This document shows positions 17,700-26,890 of a stretch of DNA of 64,000 bases, in pieces. The notes beneath the pieces are model-generated. The model saw only the letters and a program-made list of their open reading frames with translations, was not told where the DNA came from and searched no databases. Source of the stretch: JAKIVR01 sp035933635 (GTDB lineage: Archaea > Thermoplasmatota > Thermoplasmata > Lutacidiplasmatales > UBA184); NCBI GenBank assembly GCA_035933635.1, contig DASYYY010000036.1, positions 12,735-76,734 of the forward strand, given 5' to 3'. Every line of letters starts with the position of its first letter. Within the stretch, counting starts at the first letter, position 1. A program made the position numbers and the translations under genes.

Positions 17700-18685
17700 G
17701 GTCGTCCCGCGGGCAGTCGGCTCAGCGCGAGGCGTGCGAGCACCGTCTCCAGCTGGATGCGCTCCGACCCCCCCTCGGAGATGCGGAAGTCGACCTCGCC
17801 GAGGTAGTCGAGCAGGCGGAGCTTCTCCGGCGTGGAGATCATCGACTCGGGCAGGTCCGGCAAGAACGTGTGGATCGAGCGCAGGATGTCCTCGCCGCTC
17901 GCGCCGCGCTCGGTGAACATCCCGAACAGCATCGAGCGGGCCTTGTCGAAGTGACCGGCGAGCGCCTCCTCGACCATCGCGCGGATCTCGTCGCGGAACG
18001 GGGTGGTCGCCACGCCCGCGATCGCCGCCTTGGTCACCGGGTCGGTGTAGGTGGCGGCGAGCTGGAGCAGGTTGACGGCTCGGCGGAGGTCCCCGGAGCT
18101 CGCTTCGAGGATCGCCTCGTAGGCGCCCGGTTCGACGTGCCGCTTCTCCGCGCTCGCGATCCGCTCCAGCGTCTGGTGGACCTCGTCGTTCGAGTAGACA
18201 TGGAACCGGAACACCGCGCACCGGGATTGGATCGGCTCGATGATCTTGGACGAATAATTGCACGAGAGGATGAAGCGGCACGACTGGGAGTACCGCTCCA
18301 TCAATCGACGCAGCGAGGCCTGGGCCTCCGAGGTCAGATTGTCGGCCTCGTCCAGGAGCAGTAGCTTGAACCCGACGCCGCCGATGGGCGAGGTGCTCGC
18401 GTACCCCTTGATCTTCGTGCGGACCGTTTCGATCCCGCGCTCGTCGGAGCTGTTGAGCTCGAGGAAGTTCTGCCGCCACTCCTCGCCGTAGAGGTCGTGG
18501 GCCAGGGCGAGCGCGGCGGTCGTCTTCCCCGTGCCGGGCGGACCGGCGAACATCAGATGCGGCAACGAGCGCCGCTTCGCGTAGGCGGCGAGCAGCGGCA
18601 CGATCGAGCCCTGGCCGATCATGTCGGCCAGCGAGTGGGGCCGGTACTTTTCGACCCAGACGGCGCCCCCCTCTTCCGCCGCCAC
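17696..18685 (-). CDS. rfcS: Replication factor C small subunit
   Basis: The 329-residue AAA+ clamp-loader subunit has the Walker A GPPGTGKT near residue 44, Walker B LLLDEADNL near 107, and the SRC arginine-finger box in IIEPIQSRC near 150, followed by the collar domain. With the large subunit it loads PCNA onto primed DNA. The start is GTG (VAAEEGG). The divergent SppA gene lies 121 bases upstream with AT-richer promoter sequence between. It heads the rfcS-moaC-moaB overlapping run. The length is normal and no intein is present. Confidence 0.97.
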   Translation of the reverse strand: MAAEEGGAVWVEKYRPHSLADMIGQGSIVPLLAAYAKRRSLPHLMFAGPPGTGKTTAALALAHDLYGEEWRQNFLELNSSDERGIETVRTKIKGYASTSPIGGVGFKLLLLDEADNLTSEAQASLRRLMERYSQSCRFILSCNYSSKIIEPIQSRCAVFRFHVYSNDEVHQTLERIASAEKRHVEPGAYEAILEASSGDLRRAVNLLQLAATYTDPVTKAAIAGVATTPFRDEIRAMVEEALAGHFDKARSMLFGMFTERGASGEDILRSIHTFLPDLPESMISTPEKLRLLDYLGEVDFRISEGGSERIQLETVLARLALSRLPAGRP

Positions 18686-18806
18686 TCCTCCGAAGCCCCG
18701 GCTCGCAGCGAGGTCCCGCCCGACATAACGGTTACAACGACGGGCAGCCGGTTGCCCGGCCGCCAGCGAGGCGTTATGGAGCCGGCGGCCCTCGAACCGG
18801 GGGCCG

Positions 18807-19598
18807 ATGCGGGAGATCCTCGCGCACCTTCAGTTCCGGGGGATCATCCGGGAGCGGAGCGTCGATCCGTTCATCCGGCTGCTCCGAGCGGTCCGGGACC
18901 GCCGCCGGATCCGCGGCGTCCTCCTCGATGTCTCTAGCGGCGGGGGAGCCGCGGTTCCCTCGATGGACCTCTACCTCGCGGTCAAACGGCTCGACCAGGT
19001 CAAGCCGGTCATCGCCTCGATCGGCTCGATCGGCGCCTCGGGGGGCTACATGGCCGCGCTGGGCGCCCGTCGGATCTACGCCTACCCCGACTCCAACATC
19101 GGTTCCATCGGCGTGATCTACCCGCACTTCGCCGTCAAGGGGCTTCTCGACAAGCTCGGCATCGAGGTCGATCTGATCCATCAAGGTCGGCACAAGGACG
19201 CCTACCAGGGTTATCGACCCCTGACGGATGAGGAGCGCGGCAAGCTCCTCAAGGTCTCGGAGGACGGGTACCGCGGCTTCGTCGAGCTCGTTGCCCGGGA
19301 ACGTCACAAGACCGTCGACGAGATCACCCCACTCGCGACCGGCGAGGTCTGGAGCGGCACCCAGGCCGCCCGTCTGGGGCTCGTCGATGTGCTTGGCGAT
19401 CGTGAGATGGCGTTGACCGAACTCTCCCAGATCACCGGCGTCCCCTCGCACAAGGTGGCACGGATCGAGCCTCCCCAGCCGTTCCTCGCCCGCCTCCTCT
19501 CCGGTGGGTTCATGGCGGCGGGCAATACGATCCGCACGAGCGTCGCCGACAGCATCGAGGAACTGGCCTACGAGGGCTTCCTCGGTGGCCGTCGGTAG
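18807..19598 (+). CDS. sppA: SppA-like signal peptide peptidase (S49 family)
   Basis: The 263-residue protein matches the S49 core. The nucleophile serine lies in GASGGYMAALGA near residue 76, and SNIGSIGVIYPHF follows. The likely catalytic lysine is in IHQGRHKDAYQGYRPLT near 131, and TGEVWSGTQAARLGLVD closes the domain. Family members cut signal-peptide remnants in the membrane. No N-terminal membrane anchor is encoded after ATG 18807, unlike many homologues, so the enzyme may be peripheral or the true start may differ. It is followed by Sec61 beta, a fitting neighbour in protein export. Confidence 0.88.
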   Translation: MREILAHLQFRGIIRERSVDPFIRLLRAVRDRRRIRGVLLDVSSGGGAAVPSMDLYLAVKRLDQVKPVIASIGSIGASGGYMAALGARRIYAYPDSNIGSIGVIYPHFAVKGLLDKLGIEVDLIHQGRHKDAYQGYRPLTDEERGKLLKVSEDGYRGFVELVARERHKTVDEITPLATGEVWSGTQAARLGLVDVLGDREMALTELSQITGVPSHKVARIEPPQPFLARLLSGGFMAAGNTIRTSVADSIEELAYEGFLGGRR

Positions 19599-19662
19599 TT
19601 GGCGTCGCGGAATCCCGCCCTTCCTACGTTAAATACGACGGGGCCGCTCGGTATCGCCAGCC

Positions 19663-19824
19663 ATGCCCGAGCAGCGCAACCGCGGGTTCAGCTCCGCCGC
19701 GGGCCTCATCCAGTACTACGACATGGAGGAGACGCGGTCGCTGAAGATCGACCCGTACTTCGTCCTCGCGCTCGGGATCGGCGCCGCCGTGGTCGTCGAG
19801 ATCCTGAACTGGAAGTTCGTCTAG
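19663..19824 (+). CDS. secG: Preprotein translocase Sec61 beta (SecG-type) subunit
   Basis: This 53-residue protein shows the archaeal Sec61 beta pattern: a polar N terminus with FSSAAGLIQYYDMEET, then KIDPYF and one tail-anchoring membrane helix (FVLALGIGAAVVVEIL). It is the small subunit of the SecYE-beta translocon. A TATA-like GTTAAATAC at about 19628-19636 lies 27 bases before the ATG and predicts a leaderless transcript. It is next to an SppA-like peptidase gene. Confidence 0.93.
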   Translation: MPEQRNRGFSSAAGLIQYYDMEETRSLKIDPYFVLALGIGAAVVVEILNWKFV

Positions 19825-19919
19825 CCCGGATCGTCCGGCCTTCGTAGTTGTTTTCCATTGCGGCACCCGCGCCGCGGACCAAGACGAAACCCCCAAGCCC
19901 AGCTCGGCCTGCTCGGTCC

Positions 19920-20510
19920 ATGGATTCGTCGGAGCTTGTTCGAACCGCTCTGCTCGTGATGGATTTCCAGACGGGGATTGTCGAGCGCGTCCGCGGGGAG
20001 GGTGCGATCGGGAGCGCCCGGCGGGCGGTGGGGGCGGCGCGTTCGGCCGGGGTGCGAGTGATCTTCGTGCGGGTCGCGTTCCGCCCGGGGTTTCCCGAGG
20101 TCAGCCCGAGGAACGCAAGCTTCTCCCAGGTCCGCGAGCGCGGTGGATTCACCGAGAGCGATCCCAGCACCCAGGTCCACCCAGATCTGATCCCTGCGCC
20201 GGGAGAGCCGGTAGCGATCAAACGGCGGGTGAGCGCCTTCGCCGGGAGCGACCTCGAGGTGCTACTGCGCGCCGGCGGGATCACCCACCTGGTACTGACC
20301 GGCCTTTCGACGAGCGGCGTCGTGCTGTCGACGATCCGACAGGCGGCCGACCTCGACTACGCGATCACCGTCCTCGGGGACGGGTGCGCCGACTCCGACG
20401 CCGAGGTCCATCGGGTGCTACTGGAGAAGGTGTTCCCCCGGCAAGCCCGCGTCACGACCGTGGACGCGTGGGCGAGCGAGCTGGCGGGGGTACATCCCCC
20501 GCCCGACTAG
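19920..20510 (+). CDS. Isochorismatase-like hydrolase lacking the usual cysteine
   Basis: The 196-residue protein shows the family core: LLVMDFQTGIVERV with the first Asp, IKRRVSAFAGSDLEVLLR with the Lys, and LVLTGLSTSGVVLSTIRQAADLDY, where cysteine hydrolases normally have a Cys (GxxTxxCV). Here that position reads Val, so the nicotinamidase-type thioester mechanism is not expected. True isochorismatases also lack this cysteine, so catalysis by another route remains possible. ATG 19920 is chosen because the fold starts right after it. It is convergent with taw1, with 8 bases between the stops. Confidence 0.82.
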   Translation: MDSSELVRTALLVMDFQTGIVERVRGEGAIGSARRAVGAARSAGVRVIFVRVAFRPGFPEVSPRNASFSQVRERGGFTESDPSTQVHPDLIPAPGEPVAIKRRVSAFAGSDLEVLLRAGGITHLVLTGLSTSGVVLSTIRQAADLDYAITVLGDGCADSDAEVHRVLLEKVFPRQARVTTVDAWASELAGVHPPPD

Positions 20511-20518
20511 ACCGGCGG

Positions 20519-21472
20519 TTACGCGGCGGCCGGCGCGCGTCCCGGGAGCCACCTGCCGATACTGCCGCTGCCGAGCAGACAGACCTTCGACTCGGGAGAC
20601 TCGTCGAGCAGGGTGTAGGAGGTGCGGCCTGAAAGCGCTCGGGCGAAGCGCGCGATCTCCTCATGCGAGGGCACGTGATCGGTGGACAGTCGCTGACGCG
20701 AGCGCCCCATGTAGACGTACCCCTTCGGCTCGATGAAGTCCGGACGGGCCAGGAGGTCGAGCTCGGCGTACTCCGCCTCCCAGCCGAGGTTCCAGCCCTT
20801 GACCAGGGTGTGGCGGACGACGCGGCGCGTCCGCAGCCCCCGCACGATCTCTAGTGATTCGCGCAGCCGCGCCCAGGCGTGGGGGTCGGCCGGAAGTGTC
20901 AGCCGACGGAAGATCTCCTCGTTGGGCGCCGTGACCGAGACGTACAACTGCGTGGGGAGCGGGTCGAGCGAGCGGAGCCCGTCGGGGTTGGTCCCGTTGG
21001 TCACCAGGAAGGTGGTGATGCCCTGCTCGTGGCACAGTTCCAGGAAGCGATTCATCTTCGGGTAGAGGGTGGGCTCGCCCGTCAGCGAGATCGCGATGTG
21101 GCGCGGCGACTGGGATTCTTCCCAGCGACCGCGCTCGACCGTCCCCTCCCCCTTGAACCCGGAGAGGATGCGGCGCTGCGCCTGAATGGAGCGCTCGAGG
21201 AGCCCTTCCGGGTCGTCGTACTCGCCCATCATCGCATCGTTCTCCCAGCCCTGGTTGCGCCAGCAGAACCGACACGACAGATTGCACGAATCGATCGCCG
21301 GCGACATCTGCAGGCACCGGTGCGACTCGATGCCGTAGAACCGGCCCTTGTAGCAGTCCCTGCCTTCGGTGAGCGAGGCCTTCGTCCAGTAGCAGAGCTT
21401 GACCGCGCTGTGCTTGCCGGTCAGCTGGTAGCCCTGGTCGGCGAGAGTGGACGATAGGTCCTGGTCACCCAT
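20519..21472 (-). CDS. taw1: tRNA 4-demethylwyosine synthase Taw1 (radical SAM)
   Basis: The 317-residue enzyme carries the radical-SAM cluster motif CNLSCRFCW near residue 65. Additional N-terminal cysteines (KLCYWTK, GRDCYKG, SHRCLQM) are typical of the second cluster of TYW1/Taw1. It condenses pyruvate-derived carbons onto N1-methylguanosine-37 of tRNA-Phe in the wyosine pathway, an archaeal/eukaryotic modification. HIAISLTGEPTLYP and FLVTNGTNPDGL follow the family pattern. The ATG at 21472 gives the standard length. It lies 65 bases downstream of the YHS-CopA gene on the same strand. Confidence 0.95.
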   Translation of the reverse strand: MGDQDLSSTLADQGYQLTGKHSAVKLCYWTKASLTEGRDCYKGRFYGIESHRCLQMSPAIDSCNLSCRFCWRNQGWENDAMMGEYDDPEGLLERSIQAQRRILSGFKGEGTVERGRWEESQSPRHIAISLTGEPTLYPKMNRFLELCHEQGITTFLVTNGTNPDGLRSLDPLPTQLYVSVTAPNEEIFRRLTLPADPHAWARLRESLEIVRGLRTRRVVRHTLVKGWNLGWEAEYAELDLLARPDFIEPKGYVYMGRSRQRLSTDHVPSHEEIARFARALSGRTSYTLLDESPESKVCLLGSGSIGRWLPGRAPAAA

Positions 21473-21537
21473 CGGGGCGGCCAGTCGGGCCCGTGTCAAA
21501 AGCCGTTCGCTCGACGACCCGGCCCGGCGGGAGGCGG

Positions 21538-23607
21538 TCAGCCGAGGCGGACCCAACGGAGCGAGAGGGAATTGAGCACCACCAGGGTCGACGAGAACCC
21601 CATCGCCAGCGCGCCCGTCACCGGCAGCACGGCGTACACCCCGAGCCCGAAGATCGGAACGAGCGCACCGCCGGCGATCGGCAGCAGCACCCCGTTGTAG
21701 CCGAGCGCCCACGTCAGGTTACCTCGGACCTTGCGGACGGTCCGGCGACCGAGACGGAGCGCGGTGGCGACGGAGCGGAAGTCCGACCGCACGAGGATCA
21801 CCCCGCCGGCCTCCCTGGCCACATCGGTTCCTGCGCCGATGGCGATGCCGAGGTCCGCCGCGGCGAGGGCGGGCGCGTCGTTGATGCCGTCGCCGACGAA
21901 GGCCACCCTGCGCCCCTGTTCGCGGTAGCGCTGGAGGAGGGACAGCTTCCCGGCGGGGTCGAGCGAGGCATGCACCTGGGAAATGCCGGCCGCCGCGGCG
22001 ACGCGGCGTGCGGTGGCCTCGTGGTCGCCGGTGGCCATGACGACCTCGATGCCATCCTCCCGGAGGGCTCGGACGCCGTCGGCCGCTCCCGCCGCGATCG
22101 GGTCGTCGAACTCGAGCAGTCCCAGGATCGCTCCGTCGGCGAGCACCACGCTGTAGGTCCGCCCCTCGCGTTCGGACGTCGCGGCGGCGACGGCGAGCGG
22201 ACCGAGGTCGGCAGGTCCGCCGATCGTCTCCGCGCCGGCGCGCACCGATACCTCGCGTCCCTCGAATCGACCCGAGACCCCTCGTCCCGGTTCGGCACGC
22301 ACGTCGGTCGCACGGGACATCGGCAGCCCGCGCTCCGAGGCGGCCCGTCGCACCGCGCCGGCCAGAGGATGCTCCGAACCGGATTCGACCGCGGCCGCGA
22401 GCCGCAGGAGCTCGGTCGCATCGACACCCTGCCGCGGAACCACGCCGACCAGAGTGGGACGACCCTGCGTGAGCGTCCCGGTCTTGTCGGTGACGACGAG
22501 GTCGACCTCGCTCGCGCGCTCGAGCGAGTCCCGACCGCGGAACAAGACTCCCTCTTCGGCCGCTCGCCCGGTGCCGACGACCACCGCGGCCGGCGTCGCA
22601 ATGCCGAAGGCGCACGGGCAGGCCGTGATCACCACCGAGACGAACACGAGCAGCCCGATGGTCGGCCCCTGCCCGACGATCGCCCAGAGCCCCCCCAGCG
22701 CGAGACCGACCAACAGAACGAACGGAACGAATCGGCTCGCGATGCGGTCGGCGAGCTGCTGGAGCGGCACCCGACTGGTCTCCGCCTCCGCGACCAATCG
22801 CCCGATCTCGGCGAGGAAGAGGTCCTCGCCGACGCGGTCGGCCCGGACGGTCAACTCACCCTCGCCGTTGACCGCCCCGGCCAGGACGCGATCGCCGGGT
22901 CCCTTGGGGACGGGCAGGCTCTCTCCGGTCAGGATCGACTCATCCGCCTGCGAACGGCCCGACACCACGATCCCGTCGGCGGGCAATCGGCCGCCGGGTC
23001 GGACCTGGACCAGGTCCCCGGGAACGACCTGGTCGGCCGGCAGCTCGAGTTCCCGATCGCCGCGGACCACCCGGGCCCGCTGGGGCAGCAGCTCGCGCAG
23101 TCGTCCGATCGTGCCCCGGGCTCGATCGCGGGTCAGATGCTCGAGATAGTTTCCCGTCAGGATGAGGGCGATGATCAGCGATGAGGCATCCAGGTAGTAC
23201 GCCCCCACGAGGTGGGCCGGGAATGCGACGCTGACCGCGCTGTAACCGAAGGCGACCGTGGTACCTACGGCGATGAGCACGTCCATGTTCCAACTTCGAT
23301 TACCGAGCGCGTCCCAGGTGCTCCGGTAGAACTGCGAGCCCGGATAGAACTGCACCACCGCGGCCAGTCCGAGCGCCGCGACGTCCCAGTCGACGAACGG
23401 CCGGGTGTAGGTGAGCACCAGGACGACGACGGCGAGCGGCCAGGCGACGGTGAGCAGCCGGCGGAGCCGGGCGAGTTCCGCGCGCGGGTCGGCGAACTCG
23501 CGCAGGCAGTGTTCGGAGCAGAAGTAGTAGGTCCGATTCTCCCGCTGGAGCTTGAGCTCCGCCGTGGCTTCATCGACCGCCATCCCACAGATCGGGTCGG
23601 TGGCCAT
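21538..23607 (-). CDS. copA: Heavy-metal P1B-type ATPase with N-terminal YHS domain (CopA/CopB-like)
   Basis: The 689-residue transporter starts with a YHS domain (DPICGMAVDE near residue 4, CSEHCLREF near 30) in place of the common HMA domain. Then come membrane helices, the phosphatase-loop TGES (near 227), the metal-binding ACPC (CPC, near 330), the phosphorylated DKTGTLT (near 373), SGSEHPLAGA with the P1B His-Pro pair, and GDGINDAPAL (near 573). It should export copper or silver using ATP. A separate 48-residue YHS protein is encoded just upstream on the same strand, and the two probably act together in metal delivery. The start is ATG 23607. Confidence 0.95.
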   Translation of the reverse strand: MATDPICGMAVDEATAELKLQRENRTYYFCSEHCLREFADPRAELARLRRLLTVAWPLAVVVLVLTYTRPFVDWDVAALGLAAVVQFYPGSQFYRSTWDALGNRSWNMDVLIAVGTTVAFGYSAVSVAFPAHLVGAYYLDASSLIIALILTGNYLEHLTRDRARGTIGRLRELLPQRARVVRGDRELELPADQVVPGDLVQVRPGGRLPADGIVVSGRSQADESILTGESLPVPKGPGDRVLAGAVNGEGELTVRADRVGEDLFLAEIGRLVAEAETSRVPLQQLADRIASRFVPFVLLVGLALGGLWAIVGQGPTIGLLVFVSVVITACPCAFGIATPAAVVVGTGRAAEEGVLFRGRDSLERASEVDLVVTDKTGTLTQGRPTLVGVVPRQGVDATELLRLAAAVESGSEHPLAGAVRRAASERGLPMSRATDVRAEPGRGVSGRFEGREVSVRAGAETIGGPADLGPLAVAAATSEREGRTYSVVLADGAILGLLEFDDPIAAGAADGVRALREDGIEVVMATGDHEATARRVAAAAGISQVHASLDPAGKLSLLQRYREQGRRVAFVGDGINDAPALAAADLGIAIGAGTDVAREAGGVILVRSDFRSVATALRLGRRTVRKVRGNLTWALGYNGVLLPIAGGALVPIFGLGVYAVLPVTGALAMGFSSTLVVLNSLSLRWVRLG

Positions 23608-23671
23608 GCGACGGATCCGGGGTGCCCGGCGGCGGGGAAGGATCGGGAGAAGGTGGGGGCGGGCTAGCCGA

Positions 23672-23818
23672 TCAGCCCGCGGGATGGGTGCGGTCGAACT
23701 TTTCCTTGCACGCGGTCGAGCAGAAGTAGACGGTCGTTCCGCCCGAGACGCTGCGCCCCGCCGCTCGGTCGGGGTCGACCATCATGCCGCAGATGGGGTC
23801 CTTCACCTTGGTCGCCAT
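23672..23818 (-). CDS. Small free-standing YHS-domain protein
   Basis: This 48-residue protein consists only of a YHS domain: DPICGMMVDPDRA, then VYFCSTACKEKFD. It resembles the N-terminal domain of the ATPase encoded 65 bases downstream (DPICGM, YYFCSEHCLREF). YHS domains are thought to bind copper or related ions. The likely role is a soluble metal carrier for the pump; this is inferred from domain and position. Confidence 0.85.
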   Translation of the reverse strand: MATKVKDPICGMMVDPDRAAGRSVSGGTTVYFCSTACKEKFDRTHPAG

Positions 23819-23887
23819 GGGTCACCGTCGAACAACGGCCCGTAGGGCAGATTACGCCAACGGGGGGCGCCGGATCCCACCCGCGCC

Positions 23888-25309
23888 TCAATCGACGTCG
23901 ACGCCGTCGCCGTTCGGGTCCGCAAGGAAGGCCTCCGGGATCTGCCAACCGGTCCCATCGGCCCCGCCGGCCCGCGGCGCGTACGGATAGGTCCAGTTCG
24001 TCGGAGTCGTCGAGAACAGGACCGGGGCTCGTGGGCTCATGCTGAAGTTGAAGAATCCGTTGGGCAGCGGCGCGTTGCAGTCGCGCGACGTGATGCACCC
24101 GAGCCCGAAGGAGCTCTCCATGAAGTGCAGCAGGCTCTCGAAGTAGCCCTGGCTGTGGTTGACCATACCGGCGGACGTGTACGGGCTCACCACGATCAGC
24201 GGGACACGGAACGAGAGCGTCTGGTTGCCGACCGTCGGTGGCGCTACCCCGTCGTAAAAGCCTCCGTAGTCGTCCCAGGTGATGAACAGCGCCGTGGAGT
24301 TCCAATCGGGCGAGGTCTCCACGGCGTCGACCACGGAGGCGACGAAGCTCTCGGCGCGGGTGACGTTCTGCGGGGGGTGGTCGGACTCCTTGGAGAAGGG
24401 GATCACCCAGGCGAGGTTCGGGAGGTTGCCCGCCCGGGCGTCCGAGAAGAACTGGGTGTTGGGGACGAAGTGCGGGGACAGCGCGCGGGAGTACGACTCC
24501 TGCTTGGCGGCCTGCGGGTTCCAGTAGTTGTACGCGCCGAACGCGAAATTGCCGTGGATCGAGGTCGCCTGGCTCCAGCTGGGGAGCGCGTAGTCGTAGT
24601 AGTCCCAGCTCGGGGCGTGCGAGCCGAGCAGGAGGTCCTCGACCGAGGTGGTGTTCTGGGCCTGGGTGAGGTAGGCGGCGCCGAGGTGCAGGTCGAACGA
24701 CGCCGCCGGCGCCTGCCCGGCCAACAGGTACCAGTGGTTCGGGGTGGAGTAGCTCAGGGTCGAGGAGAAGAAGTTGTCCGAGAGACCGAACTCCTCGGCG
24801 AGGTCCCAGTAGAGCGGAGCGGTCGATCCGTTGTAGTAGCCGAACGGCGTCAGCCCGCTGTTCTCCGCCTGGTAGAAGCCGTCCATCGACCCGTTGTTCC
24901 ACGCCTCGTGGGAGGTCAGGTTCGTGTGCGGCATGGGGGCCGATATCGACCAGTTCTTCGCCGTGAACGGGAACGGGGTGACACAGGCGCCCTGCTTCTG
25001 GGCCGGAAACAGCGGGACGCACAGGCCCGCCGGATAACCGTGGACCGCGGCCGGACAGCTCGGGCCGACGGAGGGACAGTAGGCGCCGAAGTAGTTGTCG
25101 AAGGCGTGGTTCTCCATCATCAGGACCACGATGTGTGTGATCGTGTGGTTCGTGGGCGGGGGGCGGTGGAGCACCCCGAAGTTCGCGTTCCCGACTCCGT
25201 CCAAGTGGGGCCCGCTCGCTCCGGCGGCGAGGACGAGGCCCGTCAGAGCCACGGCGGTCAGCCACCCGGGCAGGGGCGAACGCCGCAGAGGCGAGAATGG
25301 TCGATGCAT
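23888..25309 (-). CDS. Secreted phosphoesterase, phospholipase C / acid phosphatase family
   Basis: The 473-residue protein has a signal peptide (about 14-32, ending AAGASG) and the phosphoesterase motif IVVLMMENHAFDNYFGAYCP near 60. HTNLTSHEAW, STPNHWYLLAGQ, WDDYGGFYDGV and FRVPLIVVSPYTSAG further along match metal and substrate positions of the family. No C-terminal membrane helix is present, so it may be released or held by other means. A TATA-like GTTTATCC (minus strand, about 25335-25342) lies 26 bases before ATG 25309, predicting a leaderless message. It is a different branch from the anchored enzyme at 8740-11181. The last residues (NGDGVDVD) look like a calcium-binding stretch. Confidence 0.88.
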   Translation of the reverse strand: MHRPFSPLRRSPLPGWLTAVALTGLVLAAGASGPHLDGVGNANFGVLHRPPPTNHTITHIVVLMMENHAFDNYFGAYCPSVGPSCPAAVHGYPAGLCVPLFPAQKQGACVTPFPFTAKNWSISAPMPHTNLTSHEAWNNGSMDGFYQAENSGLTPFGYYNGSTAPLYWDLAEEFGLSDNFFSSTLSYSTPNHWYLLAGQAPAASFDLHLGAAYLTQAQNTTSVEDLLLGSHAPSWDYYDYALPSWSQATSIHGNFAFGAYNYWNPQAAKQESYSRALSPHFVPNTQFFSDARAGNLPNLAWVIPFSKESDHPPQNVTRAESFVASVVDAVETSPDWNSTALFITWDDYGGFYDGVAPPTVGNQTLSFRVPLIVVSPYTSAGMVNHSQGYFESLLHFMESSFGLGCITSRDCNAPLPNGFFNFSMSPRAPVLFSTTPTNWTYPYAPRAGGADGTGWQIPEAFLADPNGDGVDVD

Positions 25310-25449
25310 CCAAGCGCGCGGTGAGAATTCCGCCGGATAAACCTTCGGAATCCGAGGGAGTATAGGGGGGAGGGGTCCCCGCTTTACGGGTTGCCGCCGG
25401 CGTCGTCGCGCCGGACGCGCCAGCGCCCCGACCGATTCGTCAAGATGAA

Positions 25450-25797
25450 ATGGCCTCGTGGCTCCTGCCGCTGGTGGTCGAGGAGATCGAGCCCGAAGAC
25501 CTCGCCGCGCTTCTTCGGGCAGGCCCGAGCGATCTGCTCGTGCTGGATGTGCGCGAGGACGATGAGCGGGAGACCGCCCGAATCGAGCCGTCGATCCACA
25601 TCCCGATGAATGAGGTCCCCGGGCGACTCATCGAGATCCCGACGGACCGGCGAGTGGTAGTGTACTGTCACCACGGACACCGCTCGGCCATGGTCGCCGG
25701 CTACCTCGAGGGACAGGGTTACCCCCGTGTGCTCAATCTCACCGGGGGGATTGACGCGTGGGCACAGATCGTCGACCCGGCCGTCCCCCGGTACTAA
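25450..25797 (+). CDS. Rhodanese-like sulfurtransferase
   Basis: The 115-residue single-domain rhodanese has LLVLDVREDDE near residue 29 and the active-site cysteine loop VVVYCHHGHRSAMVAGYL near 80, then LTGGIDAWAQ. It transfers sulfur from a persulfide on the cysteine. It is soluble, with no export signal. It sits alone, with the ABC exporter genes following on the same strand after about 80 bases; a functional link is not evident. Confidence 0.93.
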   Translation: MASWLLPLVVEEIEPEDLAALLRAGPSDLLVLDVREDDERETARIEPSIHIPMNEVPGRLIEIPTDRRVVVYCHHGHRSAMVAGYLEGQGYPRVLNLTGGIDAWAQIVDPAVPRY

Positions 25798-25879
25798 AGT
25801 CGGGGCGTCGACCCGCACCGGTGCGACTCACCTCCGGTGCGTCGGGGGTTAGCCACCCCGGGGGCTCGCAACGGTGTCG

Positions 25880-26890
25880 ATGGAGGCTCTCGGGATTCCC
25901 GAACCTACCGGAACGACCTCCGGGCGCGGGGTGGTACTCGAGGTCGAACGGCTGAACAAGGCCTACCGGGGGAGACGGGGGCGTCCACCCACCCCCGCCA
26001 ACACCGAACTGACGCTGCGGGTCCACGCCGGCGAGATCGTCGCGCTGCTCGGTCCTAACGGCGCCGGGAAGAGCACCTTCCTCAAGCAAATCGCCGGGCA
26101 ACTGCTCCCTGATTCCGGGACGATCCGCGTCGGAGGCGTCGATATGATCGCGCATCCCCGGCGCGCCAAGGAGCACGTCTCGGTCACCCCCCAGGAGTGC
26201 CAGCCGATCCTGAGCCTGACCGCGAGCGAGCAGGTCCGCACGTTCGGGCGGATCAAGGGCTGGAACCGTGCGCAGGCGGACCTGGGAGTTCCCCGAGTGC
26301 TTGAGGCCGTGGGGTTGACCGGCGAGGCGCACAAGGTCGTGCGCGATCTCTCGGGCGGCTACAAGCGGCGACTGCTGATCGCGATCGCGATGGCCGGGAG
26401 CCCGACGCGGCTCATGCTCCTGGACGAGCCGACGACCGGGCTGGACCCGGAGGCACGACGGGCGGTCTGGAAGGTCGTGCACCGGCTCCGAGCCGAGGGA
26501 CTCGGGATCCTACTGACCACCCACTACATCGATGAAGCGGAGTACCTCGCCGACCGGGTCGTCGTCATGCACGAGGGGCGGTTCGCGCTGTCCGGGACGG
26601 TCGAGCAAATCCGGGCCCGGCTCCCGTTCCGTGGGCGCATCGACGTCCGGGACGTCGACCGTCTTTCGCCGGGGGCGCGAGCGCAGGTCGATGACCTCGC
26701 CCGCCGCGGACGCGTAGCGTTCCGTAGCGAGGGATTCGTGCGGATCGAGCTGGCGGAGCCGTTCTCCCCCGAGACCATGTCCTCCCTCGCCGCATTGCAT
26801 CGGATGGGAGCGGCAGCGACGCTCGCACCGGTCTCGCTCGAGGACGCCTACCTCTCGGTGGTCGGGTCGCTCGCGGAGAACGGGCGATGA
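25880..26890 (+). CDS. ABC transporter ATP-binding protein
   Basis: The 336-residue subunit has Walker A LGPNGAGKST near 60, a Q-loop in VTPQECQPI, the signature LSGGYKRR near 157, Walker B LMLLDEPTTGLDPE near 181 and the switch His in TTHYIDEAEYLADR. The C-terminal 100 residues resemble the regulatory extension of drug/ABC-2 exporters. An alternative GTG start at 25874 is 6 bases upstream. The stop overlaps the start of the permease gene (ATGA), so the two proteins are produced together and form an export complex. The substrate is unknown. Confidence 0.93.
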   Translation: MEALGIPEPTGTTSGRGVVLEVERLNKAYRGRRGRPPTPANTELTLRVHAGEIVALLGPNGAGKSTFLKQIAGQLLPDSGTIRVGGVDMIAHPRRAKEHVSVTPQECQPILSLTASEQVRTFGRIKGWNRAQADLGVPRVLEAVGLTGEAHKVVRDLSGGYKRRLLIAIAMAGSPTRLMLLDEPTTGLDPEARRAVWKVVHRLRAEGLGILLTTHYIDEAEYLADRVVVMHEGRFALSGTVEQIRARLPFRGRIDVRDVDRLSPGARAQVDDLARRGRVAFRSEGFVRIELAEPFSPETMSSLAALHRMGAAATLAPVSLEDAYLSVVGSLAENGR

